64,000 nucleotides of DNA from Streptomyces actuosus (GTDB taxonomy: Bacteria > Actinomycetota > Actinomycetes > Streptomycetales > Streptomycetaceae), in NCBI RefSeq assembly GCF_016921115.1, contig NZ_JAFFZS010000003.1:1-64000 (forward strand). The letters run 5' to 3'. This document shows positions 1-8,397 of the stretch, piece after piece (positions within the stretch are counted from its first letter, which is position 1; every line of letters starts with the position of its first letter). The notes beneath the pieces were generated by a model. It had not been told where the DNA came from, did no database searches, and saw nothing but the letters and a program-made list of their open reading frames with translations. The position numbers and the translations under genes are program-made.

Positions 1-2
1 CC

Positions 3-122
3 GAACTTGCCGCCTGGCAGCAGCAGACCAACAGCGACCAACGCCAAGTCGACTGGCACTTCACCACCGACGACGCACGCGTGAAACTGCGCCACCTCTA
101 CCCAACATCACAGCAAAAATAA
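3..122 (+). pseudogene. IS630-type transposase, C-terminal end
   Basis: The frame starting at base 3 reads 39 residues to a TAA stop. It includes TNSDQRQVDWHFTTDDAR and KLRHLYP, which is the typical C-terminal end of Streptomyces IS630-family DDE transposases. The N-terminal part lies outside the window, so it cannot be told whether the element is complete. No terminal inverted repeat was identified just downstream. Confidence is good for the family and low for the functional state. Confidence 0.75.
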
Positions 123-681
123 GCCGCAACAATCTACTAGTGCGTGCGAACGTCCCACCCGCCCCACGGCGCCCGGCAAGCGCTCTCACCGCATCGCCGG
201 GACCGCCCGCGCGGGCCCGTACGAGAGCGACGGCCACCGCGCGCTCGCCTGCGCCGGACGCCGCGGGGCCCGGCCTCCGCGGCGGCGCCACGCGGGCGTC
301 GTTCCCCGGCGCCGGGACCGTGGGCGCCCGTCGGCGCGTCCACGGCCCTGGTGCCCCGGGCCACCTGCCATGCCGTCCGGGCTGTGAGGGACCGTCGCAG
401 GGCGGAGCCGGCCGCGTGCCGGATCGGTGCTGGTAGGGCGGCAACGCGATGCGCTGCCGTGCCGGGCGTCGCCCGGCCGGTGACAGCTGCCGGTCGTCGC
501 GCCGCCGATGCCGACAGCGCCACCGGCGCCACCCGACCCGCAGGCCCCCGACCGGTCGGGGGGCGAAGCGCGCAGCACGGAATGCTCCGGAATCGTGCCG
601 TCCATACCGTGATCCGGTCCCGGTGTCCCGGCTTCCGTGCGCCGGTCGCACCCTGCGCGGCTCACGGCGACCCTGGAGGGC
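123..681. other. Gene-free stretch
   Basis: About 560 bases lie between the transposase end and the next gene. All reading frames are open only because of the high GC content, and their translations are Arg/Pro/Ala-rich shadows. I see no RNA gene or convincing regulatory site. Confidence 0.5.
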
Positions 682-1149
682 ATGAGCCTGCCGCCGGTAC
701 CGCCCAGGCCGCCCGGGCCGCCGAACGACACGCCGCCCCCGGGCGGAGGCTCGGGACCGCCGCCCGAACCACCCGACGGCACCGGAGGGGGCTACGGCCC
801 CTCTCCGAGGGGCGACCGGGGGCCCGGCGGTCACCGGAACCGGAGCCTGCTGTTCGGGATGACCGTGCTGGTGGCCGCCGGTGCGGTCGTCCTCGTCGTC
901 CTCATGGGGTCGTCGGGCGGCGACTCGCCCGGCGACCGGCCCTCCGGCGGGAACGGTTCGAGTAGCACGCCGGCTCCGTCGTTCAGCATCCCGACGGCAT
1001 GGCCCAGCGAACTGCCCGCCGCGGTGCCGTCGCTGCCGTCGCAGGTCCCGACCGAGCTGCCGAGCGGGCTGCCCAGCTGGCTGGAGTCACTGATCGCCTC
1101 CCCGGCGGACCAGCCGGGTCGGGCGGCGGGAGAGGGCGCCCTGGGGTAG
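682..1149 (+). CDS. Proline-rich single-pass membrane protein
   Basis: This is a 155-residue protein. The ATG at 682 is chosen because GGAGGG lies 2-7 bases upstream; the longer upstream extension is Arg-rich and unlikely. Residues 1-50 are a Pro/Gly-rich cytoplasmic tail. One hydrophobic segment spans about residues 55-76, followed by an extracellular Ser/Pro-rich part with repeated LPS/LPSG motifs. This layout is common among Streptomyces proteins of unknown function. No enzymatic motif is visible. It stands alone and converges on the phytase-like gene at 2523-1180. Confidence 0.65.
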   Translation: MSLPPVPPRPPGPPNDTPPPGGGSGPPPEPPDGTGGGYGPSPRGDRGPGGHRNRSLLFGMTVLVAAGAVVLVVLMGSSGGDSPGDRPSGGNGSSSTPAPSFSIPTAWPSELPAAVPSLPSQVPTELPSGLPSWLESLIASPADQPGRAAGEGALG

Positions 1150-1179
1150 AGGCCCCGCGGAACGCGCACGCGCCACTGA

Positions 1180-2523
1180 TCAGAAGGAGCCCCGCGGCAG
1201 ACGCACGTACGTCACCGTCGTCTCGGCGCCGCTGTCCACCAGCCGGCCCTGCGCGTCGAACGCGCCGGTCCCGTCCGTCATCCCGAAGTCGTTGTCGTTG
1301 ATCAGGGCGAGCGTGTCGCGACCCACGCGCGCGACGCCCTCGATCTTGCCCGGCACCCCGGGGACCTTGCCCAGGTCGACCACCAGCCGCTTCGTCAGCA
1401 CCGGCACGCCGGACGCCGCGGGGTCGGCCAGCTGCTCCAGCGACGGCGACGTGGCGTCGTCGTCCCAGCGTCCACCGAGGACGTCCGCGTGGTGGTCCAG
1501 GCGCACCACGTGCAGCCGCGCGGCCCGGTCGGTGCGCTCCTCCACCAGCAGTCCGTCCCCGCCCACCGCTACCACGGAGGAGATCTTCAGCTCGGAGGTG
1601 TCGTCCTCGCCCGGATCGACGACGTCCACCGGGTCGAAGCGGTACACGTACTCGGCCGTGACCGCCTTCTTCCGCGGCGAGAAGCGCAGCAGCCGGGTGT
1701 TGCGGGACGCCTTCCCCGCATCCGTGTCCGGCAGGGACAGCGGGCTCTGCATCGCCATCACCAGGTCGCCGCACGGCAGTTGGGCGAGCCCTTCGAGACC
1801 GCGGTTGGCCTTCCGGTGCAGGAGCACTGCCGGCAGCGCCTCCACGACCGGGTAGTCGGTGCCCGTGAGGTTCAGTCCCTCGGGGACGTACCGGGCGAGC
1901 ACCTTCCCGCGCGCGGAGAGGTGCACCAGGGACGGGCCGTACTCGTCGACCAGCCAGAAGCTGCCGTCCTTCGCCCGCACGATCCCCTCGGCGTCCAGGC
2001 CGTCGGGGTCGTAGTCGAGCGCCGTTCGGGCGTCGAAGGAGTACGGCGCCTCGTCGCGGCCCTGCTGGTTGGGCAGGCCCGTGACCGGCTTGCCCGACGA
2101 CGTGGTCAGCGGGATGGCCTGCAGGACCCGCACCGTGTCCCCGGTCACGCGGATCTTCACGATCGCCGGGTCGAAGCCGGGCACGGGGAACGTGCGGCGC
2201 TTGCTGCCGTCCACCTTGATCTGGCCGTTGGGACCGCGGTCCGTGATGGTCCAGAACTCGCCCCTGGCCCCCGCCGGGTACATGTCGCTGCCGATTCCAC
2301 CGAGGTCCACGCCGTGATCGTCGTCCACCGTGCCCGGCAACAGGGCGTTGCTGAAGTCCCCCAGAGGGATGTCGCCGAGCGTGGCGGTACGGATGACGTG
2401 CGCCGACCCGGACGGGGCGGCCATGGTCGGCGCAGCCGCGCCGAGGGCGCCCAGCAGGGCGAGGGGGACGGCCGCTGCGACGGAGCGCTGGACGCGGCGA
2501 CGGCCGGGTACGTGCGGGGACAT
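1180..2523 (-). CDS. Secreted esterase-like protein of the phytase-like family
   Basis: This 447-residue protein matches the phytase-like (PF13449) secreted family, usually annotated as 'esterase-like activity of phytase family protein'. A Sec signal peptide covers about residues 1-36 (Arg-rich start, hydrophobic core, APTMAA cleavage region). The body carries family landmarks: GIGSDMYPAG, TDRGPNGQ, LDAEGI, LVDEYGPSL and LINDNDFG. These Asp/Glu-rich loops suggest a beta-propeller that binds metal and phosphate. The ATG at 2523 has an AGGAGG ribosome site a few bases upstream. The gene appears monocistronic. The substrate is not predictable; true phytase activity is unproven for the family. 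Confidence 0.85.
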   Translation of the reverse strand: MSPHVPGRRRVQRSVAAAVPLALLGALGAAAPTMAAPSGSAHVIRTATLGDIPLGDFSNALLPGTVDDDHGVDLGGIGSDMYPAGARGEFWTITDRGPNGQIKVDGSKRRTFPVPGFDPAIVKIRVTGDTVRVLQAIPLTTSSGKPVTGLPNQQGRDEAPYSFDARTALDYDPDGLDAEGIVRAKDGSFWLVDEYGPSLVHLSARGKVLARYVPEGLNLTGTDYPVVEALPAVLLHRKANRGLEGLAQLPCGDLVMAMQSPLSLPDTDAGKASRNTRLLRFSPRKKAVTAEYVYRFDPVDVVDPGEDDTSELKISSVVAVGGDGLLVEERTDRAARLHVVRLDHHADVLGGRWDDDATSPSLEQLADPAASGVPVLTKRLVVDLGKVPGVPGKIEGVARVGRDTLALINDNDFGMTDGTGAFDAQGRLVDSGAETTVTYVRLPRGSF

Positions 2524-3009
2524 CGGGGCCTCCTGAAGGCGTGATCACTGACAGCGGCCAGATTCGGTCCCCGTGCGGAACGCCGTACAACCCTCGGATG
2601 AACTGGGGACGGCGACCGCTCGTCGAGCCGGGGCTCAGGGGGCGGCCGCGCCCCCGGAGCGCACGGCACCGGGCTCACGGCCCCCTCCGCGCCGTGGGCG
2701 GCCGTGCGCGGGGAGAGAGGGCCGGGGCAGCGCCTTCGAGCGCGACCGCCGGGCGAGGCGCGCGGAAGCTGCCGCCCGGCCCGGCGGGACCGCATACTCG
2801 AGGCGTGAACGGGGCGTGGCGGCCTCACCGTGTCGTCGATCCACGGCTCCGGCAGGGTCGCGGGTCGCCCTGCCGCCCGGCCGGGCCGTCTCCCGGACAC
2901 CTAGGGGTCGGGCTTCAGGGGTCTGTCAGGGTCGCCGTCCGGAACCGCGGGAAGCGCAGGGCCGTTCTCACAACAGACAGCGGCACAGGCCGCGAAGGAG
3001 GCGACGCAC
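2524..3009. other. Intergenic stretch between divergent genes
   Basis: This 486-base region separates the phytase-like gene from the small membrane protein. It must hold promoters for both, but no clear -35/-10 pair or operator was recognised. The only strong element is the AAGGAGG ribosome site around 2996-3002. Confidence 0.4.
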
Positions 3010-3192
3010 ATGTCGAAGAACGCGAAGATCGCCGCAGGCGGTGTGGTGGTCGGGCTCCTGTTGTTGATCTGGCTGCCGTGGTGGGCTGCGCTCCTGATAG
3101 TGCTGGGTGTCCCGGCCGCCGCCTACCTGGCGCTCGACCCGTCGCAGCGGCGCAGGCTGCGCCGGGCCACGCGCAAGGAGCTGGGCCGCTGA
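3010..3192 (+). CDS. Small two-helix membrane protein
   Basis: This 60-residue protein starts at an ATG with a near-ideal AAGGAGG site upstream, which makes it a convincing real gene despite its size. Residues 7-23 and 24-42 are hydrophobic and separated by a WLPWW motif, suggesting a hairpin of two helices. The C-terminus is strongly basic (SQRRRLRRATRKELGR), presumably on the cytoplasmic face. No family is recognised. It has no obvious operon partner. Confidence 0.7.
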   Translation: MSKNAKIAAGGVVVGLLLLIWLPWWAALLIVLGVPAAAYLALDPSQRRRLRRATRKELGR

Positions 3193-3395
3193 GGCGCCCC
3201 CCACCTCGGAGACCCTGCCCCGTTCACCGAGCGAACCGGGTACGTCACCGTCCGCGGGCCCGACGAGAACGTGGCCCGCGGGCGGTAGCGCACCCCTCTC
3301 CCGACGGGCCGCCTGCGCGCTGACCGGCGAGCGGCGCCTCGGCCGGCGGCTCCGGAGCGGGACCTCGGCCTGCGCCCGCCCGCCGGACACCCCTG

Positions 3396-4247
3396 TCAGT
3401 TCGGGCGTACCGCCATCTTGTCGAGCGCCTCCAGCAGGGCCGGCAGCTCCGGCCCGCGGCCGACGGGAAGCACTTCACCGGGCTCGTCGTCGAGCAGCAC
3501 GAAGGCGATGTCGTCGGTTCTGGCCACCAGTGACCAGCCGGGCCCGTCGGCGCGCAGCGTCCGCGCCTCGCCGGGAGCGAACGACGACCGCACCCGACCC
3601 AGGGGCGGCGGTGTCTCCAGGTAGGCGCGGACTTCCGCGAGGACACGGCGGACCCCGCCGCTTCCGCCCGGCGCGGACGCCGCCTCCTCGCCCGTCGACT
3701 CCACCCCGGGAACGGCTTCCGGGGCGCCGGCGACGACGAAGGAGGACTCGTCGACCTGGCCCCGCCACGTCGACCACTGCACCGCGATCTCGTCGGCCCC
3801 CAGCCGCCGCTGGGCCGGCCCCCATCCCGAGGTGTCCGGGGGCGACAGCGCCGGCCCGATCCCCGCTTCAGGCTCGGGATCGGGATCATGGGGTGCGGGG
3901 AGGCCGGGCGCCGCGACGGCGACGGCCAGCGGCCAGCCGGGCAGAGCGGTGACGACCGAGCGCTCGTCCGGCGACAGGTCGTACTCCATGCCGCAGTCCC
4001 ACGACGCGATGGCCACGGCCACCAGCGACACGTCGTCCGTGACGACCGTCCACCGGGCGCCGGCACCGTCCTGGCCCAGCACCAGACCGTAGCCGTCGGT
4101 GAGCGGCGCCAGACCGAGGGCCGCGCAGGCCTGCGGGTAGTCGTCACCCAGCACGCTCGGGAACTGCGCCGGTGTCACCAGCACCGCCGTGAGCACATAG
4201 AGCGCGTCGTCGTCTGCGATGACGGCGTCCTCCTCCGTCCCGGCCAT
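3396..4247 (-). CDS. Conserved-looking hypothetical protein
   Basis: This 283-residue acidic, probably cytoplasmic protein has no signal peptide or membrane segment. A GGGAGG ribosome site precedes the ATG at 4247. The N-terminal half (about 1-110) and the C-terminal part (about 180-283) look folded. A Pro/Asp/Glu-rich linker (about 115-140) joins them. Both parts carry WTVV/WSLVARTDD-like strands followed by hydrophobic strands, so an internal duplication is possible. No catalytic motif is visible and I do not recognise a named family. Confidence 0.7.
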   Translation of the reverse strand: MAGTEEDAVIADDDALYVLTAVLVTPAQFPSVLGDDYPQACAALGLAPLTDGYGLVLGQDGAGARWTVVTDDVSLVAVAIASWDCGMEYDLSPDERSVVTALPGWPLAVAVAAPGLPAPHDPDPEPEAGIGPALSPPDTSGWGPAQRRLGADEIAVQWSTWRGQVDESSFVVAGAPEAVPGVESTGEEAASAPGGSGGVRRVLAEVRAYLETPPPLGRVRSSFAPGEARTLRADGPGWSLVARTDDIAFVLLDDEPGEVLPVGRGPELPALLEALDKMAVRPN

Positions 4248-4790
4248 CCCAGCCTCCCATGGGTTCGTCCAACGGCGCGCACCCTAATGCGACTGCAAGC
4301 TGCTTGTCACGACTCCCCACCACGGTCGGAGCTGCGGTTCTCCTCCCGGGCAGGGGCGCGACGAACGTGCGCGCGACGCCCCGGGCCCGCCATGTCCGGT
4401 CCGTCCCGCCGGCAGGCTGCGCCCGCCGTGCCGTCGGAACCCGGCGCCGGGCAGTGCGGCGGGCGACGGCTTCCGCGGCGGGGCGCGTCGGCCCGCCGGC
4501 CCGAGGGCGGCGCGTCCCGCCGGCACCCGGCCGGCGCGGCCCCGTCGCCCCTGTCCTGGGCGCTGCCCGGGTAGGAAGCGCGTGCCCGGATGATCTCGAA
4601 CCTGGGGCGCCGGGCGCGGGTCCGGCCGGCGGGGCCGCGCCCGTGTGCCGGAGAAGTCCCGGGCGGGGCACGCGCATCCGCTGCACCGCGCTCGCCCCGG
4701 ACCGTGGTGCTGTTCCCCCCGCCGTTCGGGCATCTCCCGCCCCTGACAGTAGAGTTGCGGCCTCGGCGTCATAAGAAGGGGGACAGTGCG
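4248..4790. other. Gene-free stretch upstream of the MpaB-like gene
   Basis: The region holds 543 bases without a supported gene. The long frame reading into the next gene is Arg/Pro-rich and lacks a ribosome site, so I treat it as noncoding. No RNA or operator was recognised. Confidence 0.45.
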
Positions 4791-5687
4791 GTGAAGCGCT
4801 TCGAACGACTCGCACAGATCCGGCGGATGGACCCGCACGGCGAAGCGTCCGAGATCTACCGCCTCACCTCGGCCTACGAATTCCCCTGGGACTTCACCCG
4901 AGCCCTGGAGCTCGCGCTGTACCGCACCTACGCCGTGCCCAGCATCGGTCGGCTGCTCGCCGAGACGGCCGAGCTGACCGACCGTACGCAGAAGCGGTAC
5001 GACGACACGTCCCTGCTGCTCGATGCCGTCGTCGAGCACGGTTTCGACAGTATCCAGGGTCGTACGGCGATCCGCCGCATCAACCAGATGCACCGCAGCT
5101 ATGACATCGGCAACGACGACATGCGGTACGTGCTGTGCACCTTCGTGGTGATGCCCAAGCGGTGGATCGACGCCTACGGGTGGCGGAGGCTGTCGCACCA
5201 CGAGGTCGTCGCCTGCTCCGTCCACTACCGCACGCTGGGGCAGCACATGGGCATCAAGGACATCCCGCAGTCCTACGAGGAGTTCGAGGCGTGCCTCGAC
5301 GCCTACGAGGAGTCCCACTTCGCCTGGGACGAGGAGGCGCGCCGTGTCTCGGACGCGACCCTCACGCTGATGGGCTCCTGGTATCCGCGCGCCCTCGCCC
5401 CCCTTCTGCGCACCGCGACGCTGGCCCTGCTCGACGACCCGCTCCTGCGGGCCTTCCGCTACTCGCCGCCCGACCCCGCCGTCCGTGCCCTCGTGCGCAG
5501 GGCGGTCCGGATGAGGGGGCGTGCGGTCCGCCTGCTTCCGCCGCGGCGCGCCCCGCACTTCGCACGGCAGAACTGGGAGATCAAGAGCTATCCGGACGGC
5601 TACCGGCTGAACGACCTGGGTACCCGTCCGGTTCCCGGAGTGCAGGGTTGCCCCGTGCGGGGTGCGGACGGGTCACCCGCCCAGTGA
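4791..5687 (+). CDS. MpaB/DUF2236-family oxygenase
   Basis: This 298-residue protein is related to the ER-bound oxygenase MpaB/latex-clearing rubber oxygenase superfamily (DUF2236). The GTG at 4791 is chosen because AAGGGGGA lies 8 bases upstream. Family features include RTYAVPSIGRLL near residue 46, DRTQKRYDDT near 64, and NQMHRSYDIGNDDMRYVL at 98-115 with His101 as the likely haem-ligand-type residue. WYPR and the FARQNWE tail follow. Members of the superfamily bind b-type haem and oxidise hydrophobic substrates, but the substrate here is unknown. The next gene downstream is a broken hydrolase. Confidence 0.75.
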   Translation: MKRFERLAQIRRMDPHGEASEIYRLTSAYEFPWDFTRALELALYRTYAVPSIGRLLAETAELTDRTQKRYDDTSLLLDAVVEHGFDSIQGRTAIRRINQMHRSYDIGNDDMRYVLCTFVVMPKRWIDAYGWRRLSHHEVVACSVHYRTLGQHMGIKDIPQSYEEFEACLDAYEESHFAWDEEARRVSDATLTLMGSWYPRALAPLLRTATLALLDDPLLRAFRYSPPDPAVRALVRRAVRMRGRAVRLLPPRRAPHFARQNWEIKSYPDGYRLNDLGTRPVPGVQGCPVRGADGSPAQ

Positions 5688-5739
5688 GGCGAGGGTGTCG
5701 CGCAGCCAGGTGAGCTCGGCGCGTGACGTCGCCCGCGCA

Positions 5740-6027
5740 ATGGACGTCGGCCCCGTGTGGGCCGCCACCATGCGTCCGGCCGACCCGCGCGGACTGCACC
5801 GCAGCGCCGTCCGCCTCCGGCAGGGCTCCGACCCGATCATGCACAGCCTCCTGGAGGCGCTGACGATCGACCGGGTCTACCTCCAGGGCGAGCACAGCGG
5901 CGCGCTCGCCGGCGAGCAGGCCCTCCGGGCGGCGGGCGTTCGGGTGATCACCGTTCCCGGCGCCGGTCACAATGTCATGTTCGACAATCCCGACGCCTTC
6001 GCCGCCGCCGTAGCCGGGCAGTTCTGA
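5740..6027 (+). pseudogene. Alpha/beta-hydrolase, C-terminal remnant
   Basis: The frame from an in-frame ATG at 5740 encodes 95 residues resembling only the C-terminal quarter of an alpha/beta-hydrolase. DRVYLQGEHSG, a strand-helix unit and GAGHNVMFDNPDAF, with the catalytic-type His, are recognisable. The nucleophile Ser elbow and the rest of the fold are missing. There is no ribosome site before the ATG. It is best read as a decayed gene, with the N-terminal part replaced or deleted. Its stop lies 3 bases from the end of the convergent methyltransferase gene. Confidence 0.6.
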
Positions 6028-6030
6028 AGG

Positions 6031-6630
6031 TCACCCCTCCCGTAGGGCCAGTGCCAGGAACCGGTCGTCCCGGTCGGCGTACGACGTCATGCGCCACCCG
6101 GAGCGAGCCAGTAGGGGACGGAGGTTGGGTTCCGCGCGCAGGTCGTCCGGGGTGATCTGCCGCCCCTGCCGGGCCGCGAGCGCCGCCCTGCCGATGGGGT
6201 GGAACAGCGCCAGGACGCCGCCGGGCCGTACCACGCGTGCCAGCTCGCGCAGGTTCGTCGCCAGGCGCGGCAGATGCGCGACGAGCCCGGCGGCGAACAC
6301 CGCGTCGAGCGCCCCTGAGCGCACGGGCAGCGCGGTGACGTCGGCGAGCAGCAACCGCCCGTCCCGGTCACGGCCCGCCCGTACCGCGGCCTGCAGCATG
6401 GCCGGGGTGAGGTCGGCGCCCAGTACCGTGCCCGACGGACCGACGGCCGCGCGCAGCGGTGGCAGCGCCCGTCCCGTGCCGCAGCCGGCGTCGAGCACCC
6501 GGTCGCCCTCGTGCAGGCCCAGCTCGGCGACGGCCGCCGCGTAGGCCGGGCCGTCGTCCGGGAACCGGCTGTCCCAGTCGGCCGCACGTGCGGTGAAGAA
6601 CTCCTGGACGCGTGTGTGGTCGTCGCTCAT
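6031..6630 (-). CDS. Class I SAM-dependent methyltransferase
   Basis: This 199-residue protein has the Rossmann-type methyltransferase pattern. Motif I is VLDAGCGTG at residues 45-53. Motif II (LGADLTP) and the acidic DVTALP region follow, and then the LARVVRPGGVLALF post-motif. This is the Methyltransf_11/25 type, which acts on small molecules such as quinones or natural products. The extreme C-terminus holds a second strand pair (SGWRMTSYADRDDRFLALAL). The substrate cannot be predicted, since no biosynthetic neighbour is present. Confidence 0.8.
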   Translation of the reverse strand: MSDDHTRVQEFFTARAADWDSRFPDDGPAYAAAVAELGLHEGDRVLDAGCGTGRALPPLRAAVGPSGTVLGADLTPAMLQAAVRAGRDRDGRLLLADVTALPVRSGALDAVFAAGLVAHLPRLATNLRELARVVRPGGVLALFHPIGRAALAARQGRQITPDDLRAEPNLRPLLARSGWRMTSYADRDDRFLALALREG

Positions 6631-6782
6631 GCACCGAATGATCCCTCACCGACATGGATGACGCCTGTGTGCACATGCTCGGGTCAGGTCCGATCGCTTC
6701 GGCGCGCAGGCGCGTCACATTCCGACAGCTTTCGAAATGCGCCCCCTTCGTGCGCCCCTGCTCCCACTAGCGTCCCGGGGCC

Positions 6783-7187
6783 ATGGGACACCTGGACCAC
6801 GCCACGTTCGGCTCGCTGACTCCCGTGCTGTCGTTCGTGATGGTGTCCGCGGGTGCCGCTCTGGGCCTGCGCCGCGCCGTGCGCGGGCTCGGCTCGACCG
6901 GGCGTGCCCGCCGTGATCGGCCTCTCACGGCCGCTTCGGCGATCGCCACCGGGATCTGGACCGTGCACTTCGTCGCCATGCTCGGGTTCGCCGTCAGCGG
7001 CACCGCCATCCGCTACGACGTGCCCCTGACCGTCCTGAGCCTGCTCGTCGCCGTGATCGTCGTCTGCACGGGCGTCTCAGCCTTCGGTTGCGGCCGCGAC
7101 CGCACGCGCGCGCTGCTGGTCGGTGGACCGACCACGGGACTGGGTGTCGCGACCGGCGCACCCTCGACCTCGCCCGCGACCGCATGA
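6783..7187 (+). pseudogene. Truncated MHYT-domain membrane sensor
   Basis: The 134-residue reading frame begins like Streptomyces MHYT proteins: three hydrophobic segments around residues 13-31, 50-70 and 75-97, and one MHYT-type motif (WTVHFVAML). Family members carry three such repeats in about 250 residues and are thought to bind copper through Met/His. Here homology stops after GGPTTGLGVA and the frame runs into unrelated sequence, so the second and third repeats are lost. The following bases (7088-7288, another frame) encode a hydrophilic tail (DRMTAHRDGW) that may be the displaced C-terminus of this protein or of a sensor kinase. It sits at the head of the conservon. Confidence 0.6.
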
Positions 7188-7284
7188 CCGCCCACCGCGA
7201 CGGCTGGACACGGGGCGGTGGCAGACCACCGGGCGGCGGCACCGCCCCCGCGCCCGGCGGCGGCAGCACCGAAGGAGACCCCGC

Positions 7285-7722
7285 ATGACGGACGACCCCG
7301 ACACCAGGGCGGCCCAGCTCTCCGGCGAACTGGACTGGTTGCTGGACGACTTGGTCACCCGCGCGAGCGATGTGCGCCACGTGGTGGTGCTGTCCGGCGA
7401 CGGGCTCGCCATCGGCTCCTCCACCGGCCTCGGCCGCGAGGACGCCGAGCACCTCGCCGCGGTCGCCTCCGGCTTCCACAGTCTGGCCAAGGGCGCGGGC
7501 CGACACTTCGGTGCCGGCGGCGTCCGCCGGACGGTGGTGGAGATGGACGGCGGGTTCCTCTTCGTGGCCGCCGTCGGCGGCGGATCCTGCCTCGCCGTCC
7601 TCACGGCCGTGACCGCCGACATCGGCCTGGTCGCCTACGAGATGGCTCGGCTGGTCAAGCGCGTCGGGGAGCATCTGCACGCACCGTCACGCTCCGCCGC
7701 GCGCCCACCGGCACGCGGATGA
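7285..7722 (+). CDS. cvnB: Roadblock/LC7 protein (conservon CvnB-like)
   Basis: This 145-residue protein starts at an ATG preceded by GAAGGAGA. The Roadblock/LC7 domain covers about residues 10-125: LDWLLDDLVTRASDVRHVVV, SGDGLAIGSSTGL, AEHLAAVASGFHSLAKGAGRHFG and a terminal amphipathic helix. In Streptomyces conservons this small protein is thought to act as a GTPase-activating or scaffold partner of the CvnD GTPase. It is followed 13 bases later by the DUF742 gene and then by the GTPase gene, so the three form an operon. The usual CvnA histidine kinase upstream is absent. Confidence 0.85.
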   Translation: MTDDPDTRAAQLSGELDWLLDDLVTRASDVRHVVVLSGDGLAIGSSTGLGREDAEHLAAVASGFHSLAKGAGRHFGAGGVRRTVVEMDGGFLFVAAVGGGSCLAVLTAVTADIGLVAYEMARLVKRVGEHLHAPSRSAARPPARG

Positions 7723-7735
7723 CAGGGCGTTCCGC

Positions 7736-8287
7736 ATGACCGTGCCCCCGCACGGCGACCCACCCGGGACGGGCAGCCTGCGGTACGACCGTCGGGCGGG
7801 CCCGCTCGTCCGGCCCTACGCCCTGACCGGCGGCCGTACCCGGTCCGGCCGCGAGAACGCGCGGTTCGACCTGATCGCGCTCGTCGCGCGGGACCCGGCA
7901 GCGCTGCGACCGGACCACCCGGCGATCGGGCCGGAACACCGCACCCTGACGGGCCTGTGCCGCACGGGGACCCGGACCGTGGCGGAACTCGCCGCGGACA
8001 CCGACCTGCCGCTGGGCGTGGTCAGGGTGCTCCTCGGCGACTTGCTGGAGCTGGGCCGCGTCGCCGTCAACGCCCCCGTGCAACCCGCACGGCTCCCGGA
8101 CGAACGGATCCTGCGTGACGTCATCGACGGCCTGCGGGGCCCGGCGGACGAGCGGGACCCGTCCGGGCGGGGACGAACGGGTACGGCAAGGAATCGCAGC
8201 GGAGCGACCGCGGAACAGTCGCGAAGCGCCCGGATCGGACGAATACCGGTCCGAGCCTTCGAAACGGGCACGCGATTGCCATCATGA
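7736..8287 (+). CDS. cvnC: DUF742 protein (conservon CvnC-like)
   Basis: This 183-residue DUF742 protein is the third standard member of a conservon. Typical features are RAGPLVRPYALTGGRT near residue 20, a winged-helix-like stretch (RTVAELAADTDLPLGVVRVLLGDLLELG), and ERILRDVIDGLR near 125. Family proteins normally end there. The extra basic tail of about 50 residues is unusual and may result from a small frameshift that removed the normal stop. It lies between the roadblock and GTPase genes and presumably helps assemble the membrane-associated complex. Confidence 0.8.
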   Translation: MTVPPHGDPPGTGSLRYDRRAGPLVRPYALTGGRTRSGRENARFDLIALVARDPAALRPDHPAIGPEHRTLTGLCRTGTRTVAELAADTDLPLGVVRVLLGDLLELGRVAVNAPVQPARLPDERILRDVIDGLRGPADERDPSGRGRTGTARNRSGATAEQSRSARIGRIPVRAFETGTRLPS

Positions 8288-8397
8288 CGACTTCGCACAC
8301 ACGTGTCGGCACAGCACACACACGCGCACGGGCCCGGCACGGCGCAGAGGCCTACCGACGCCGACCGGTTTCCGGCACTCCCCGAGAGAAGTGAACG

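Noticed and set aside
983-2590. A 535-codon minus-strand frame over the phytase-like gene
   Set aside because: It is a frame-shifted shadow of the phytase-like gene, Arg/Gly-rich with no motif.
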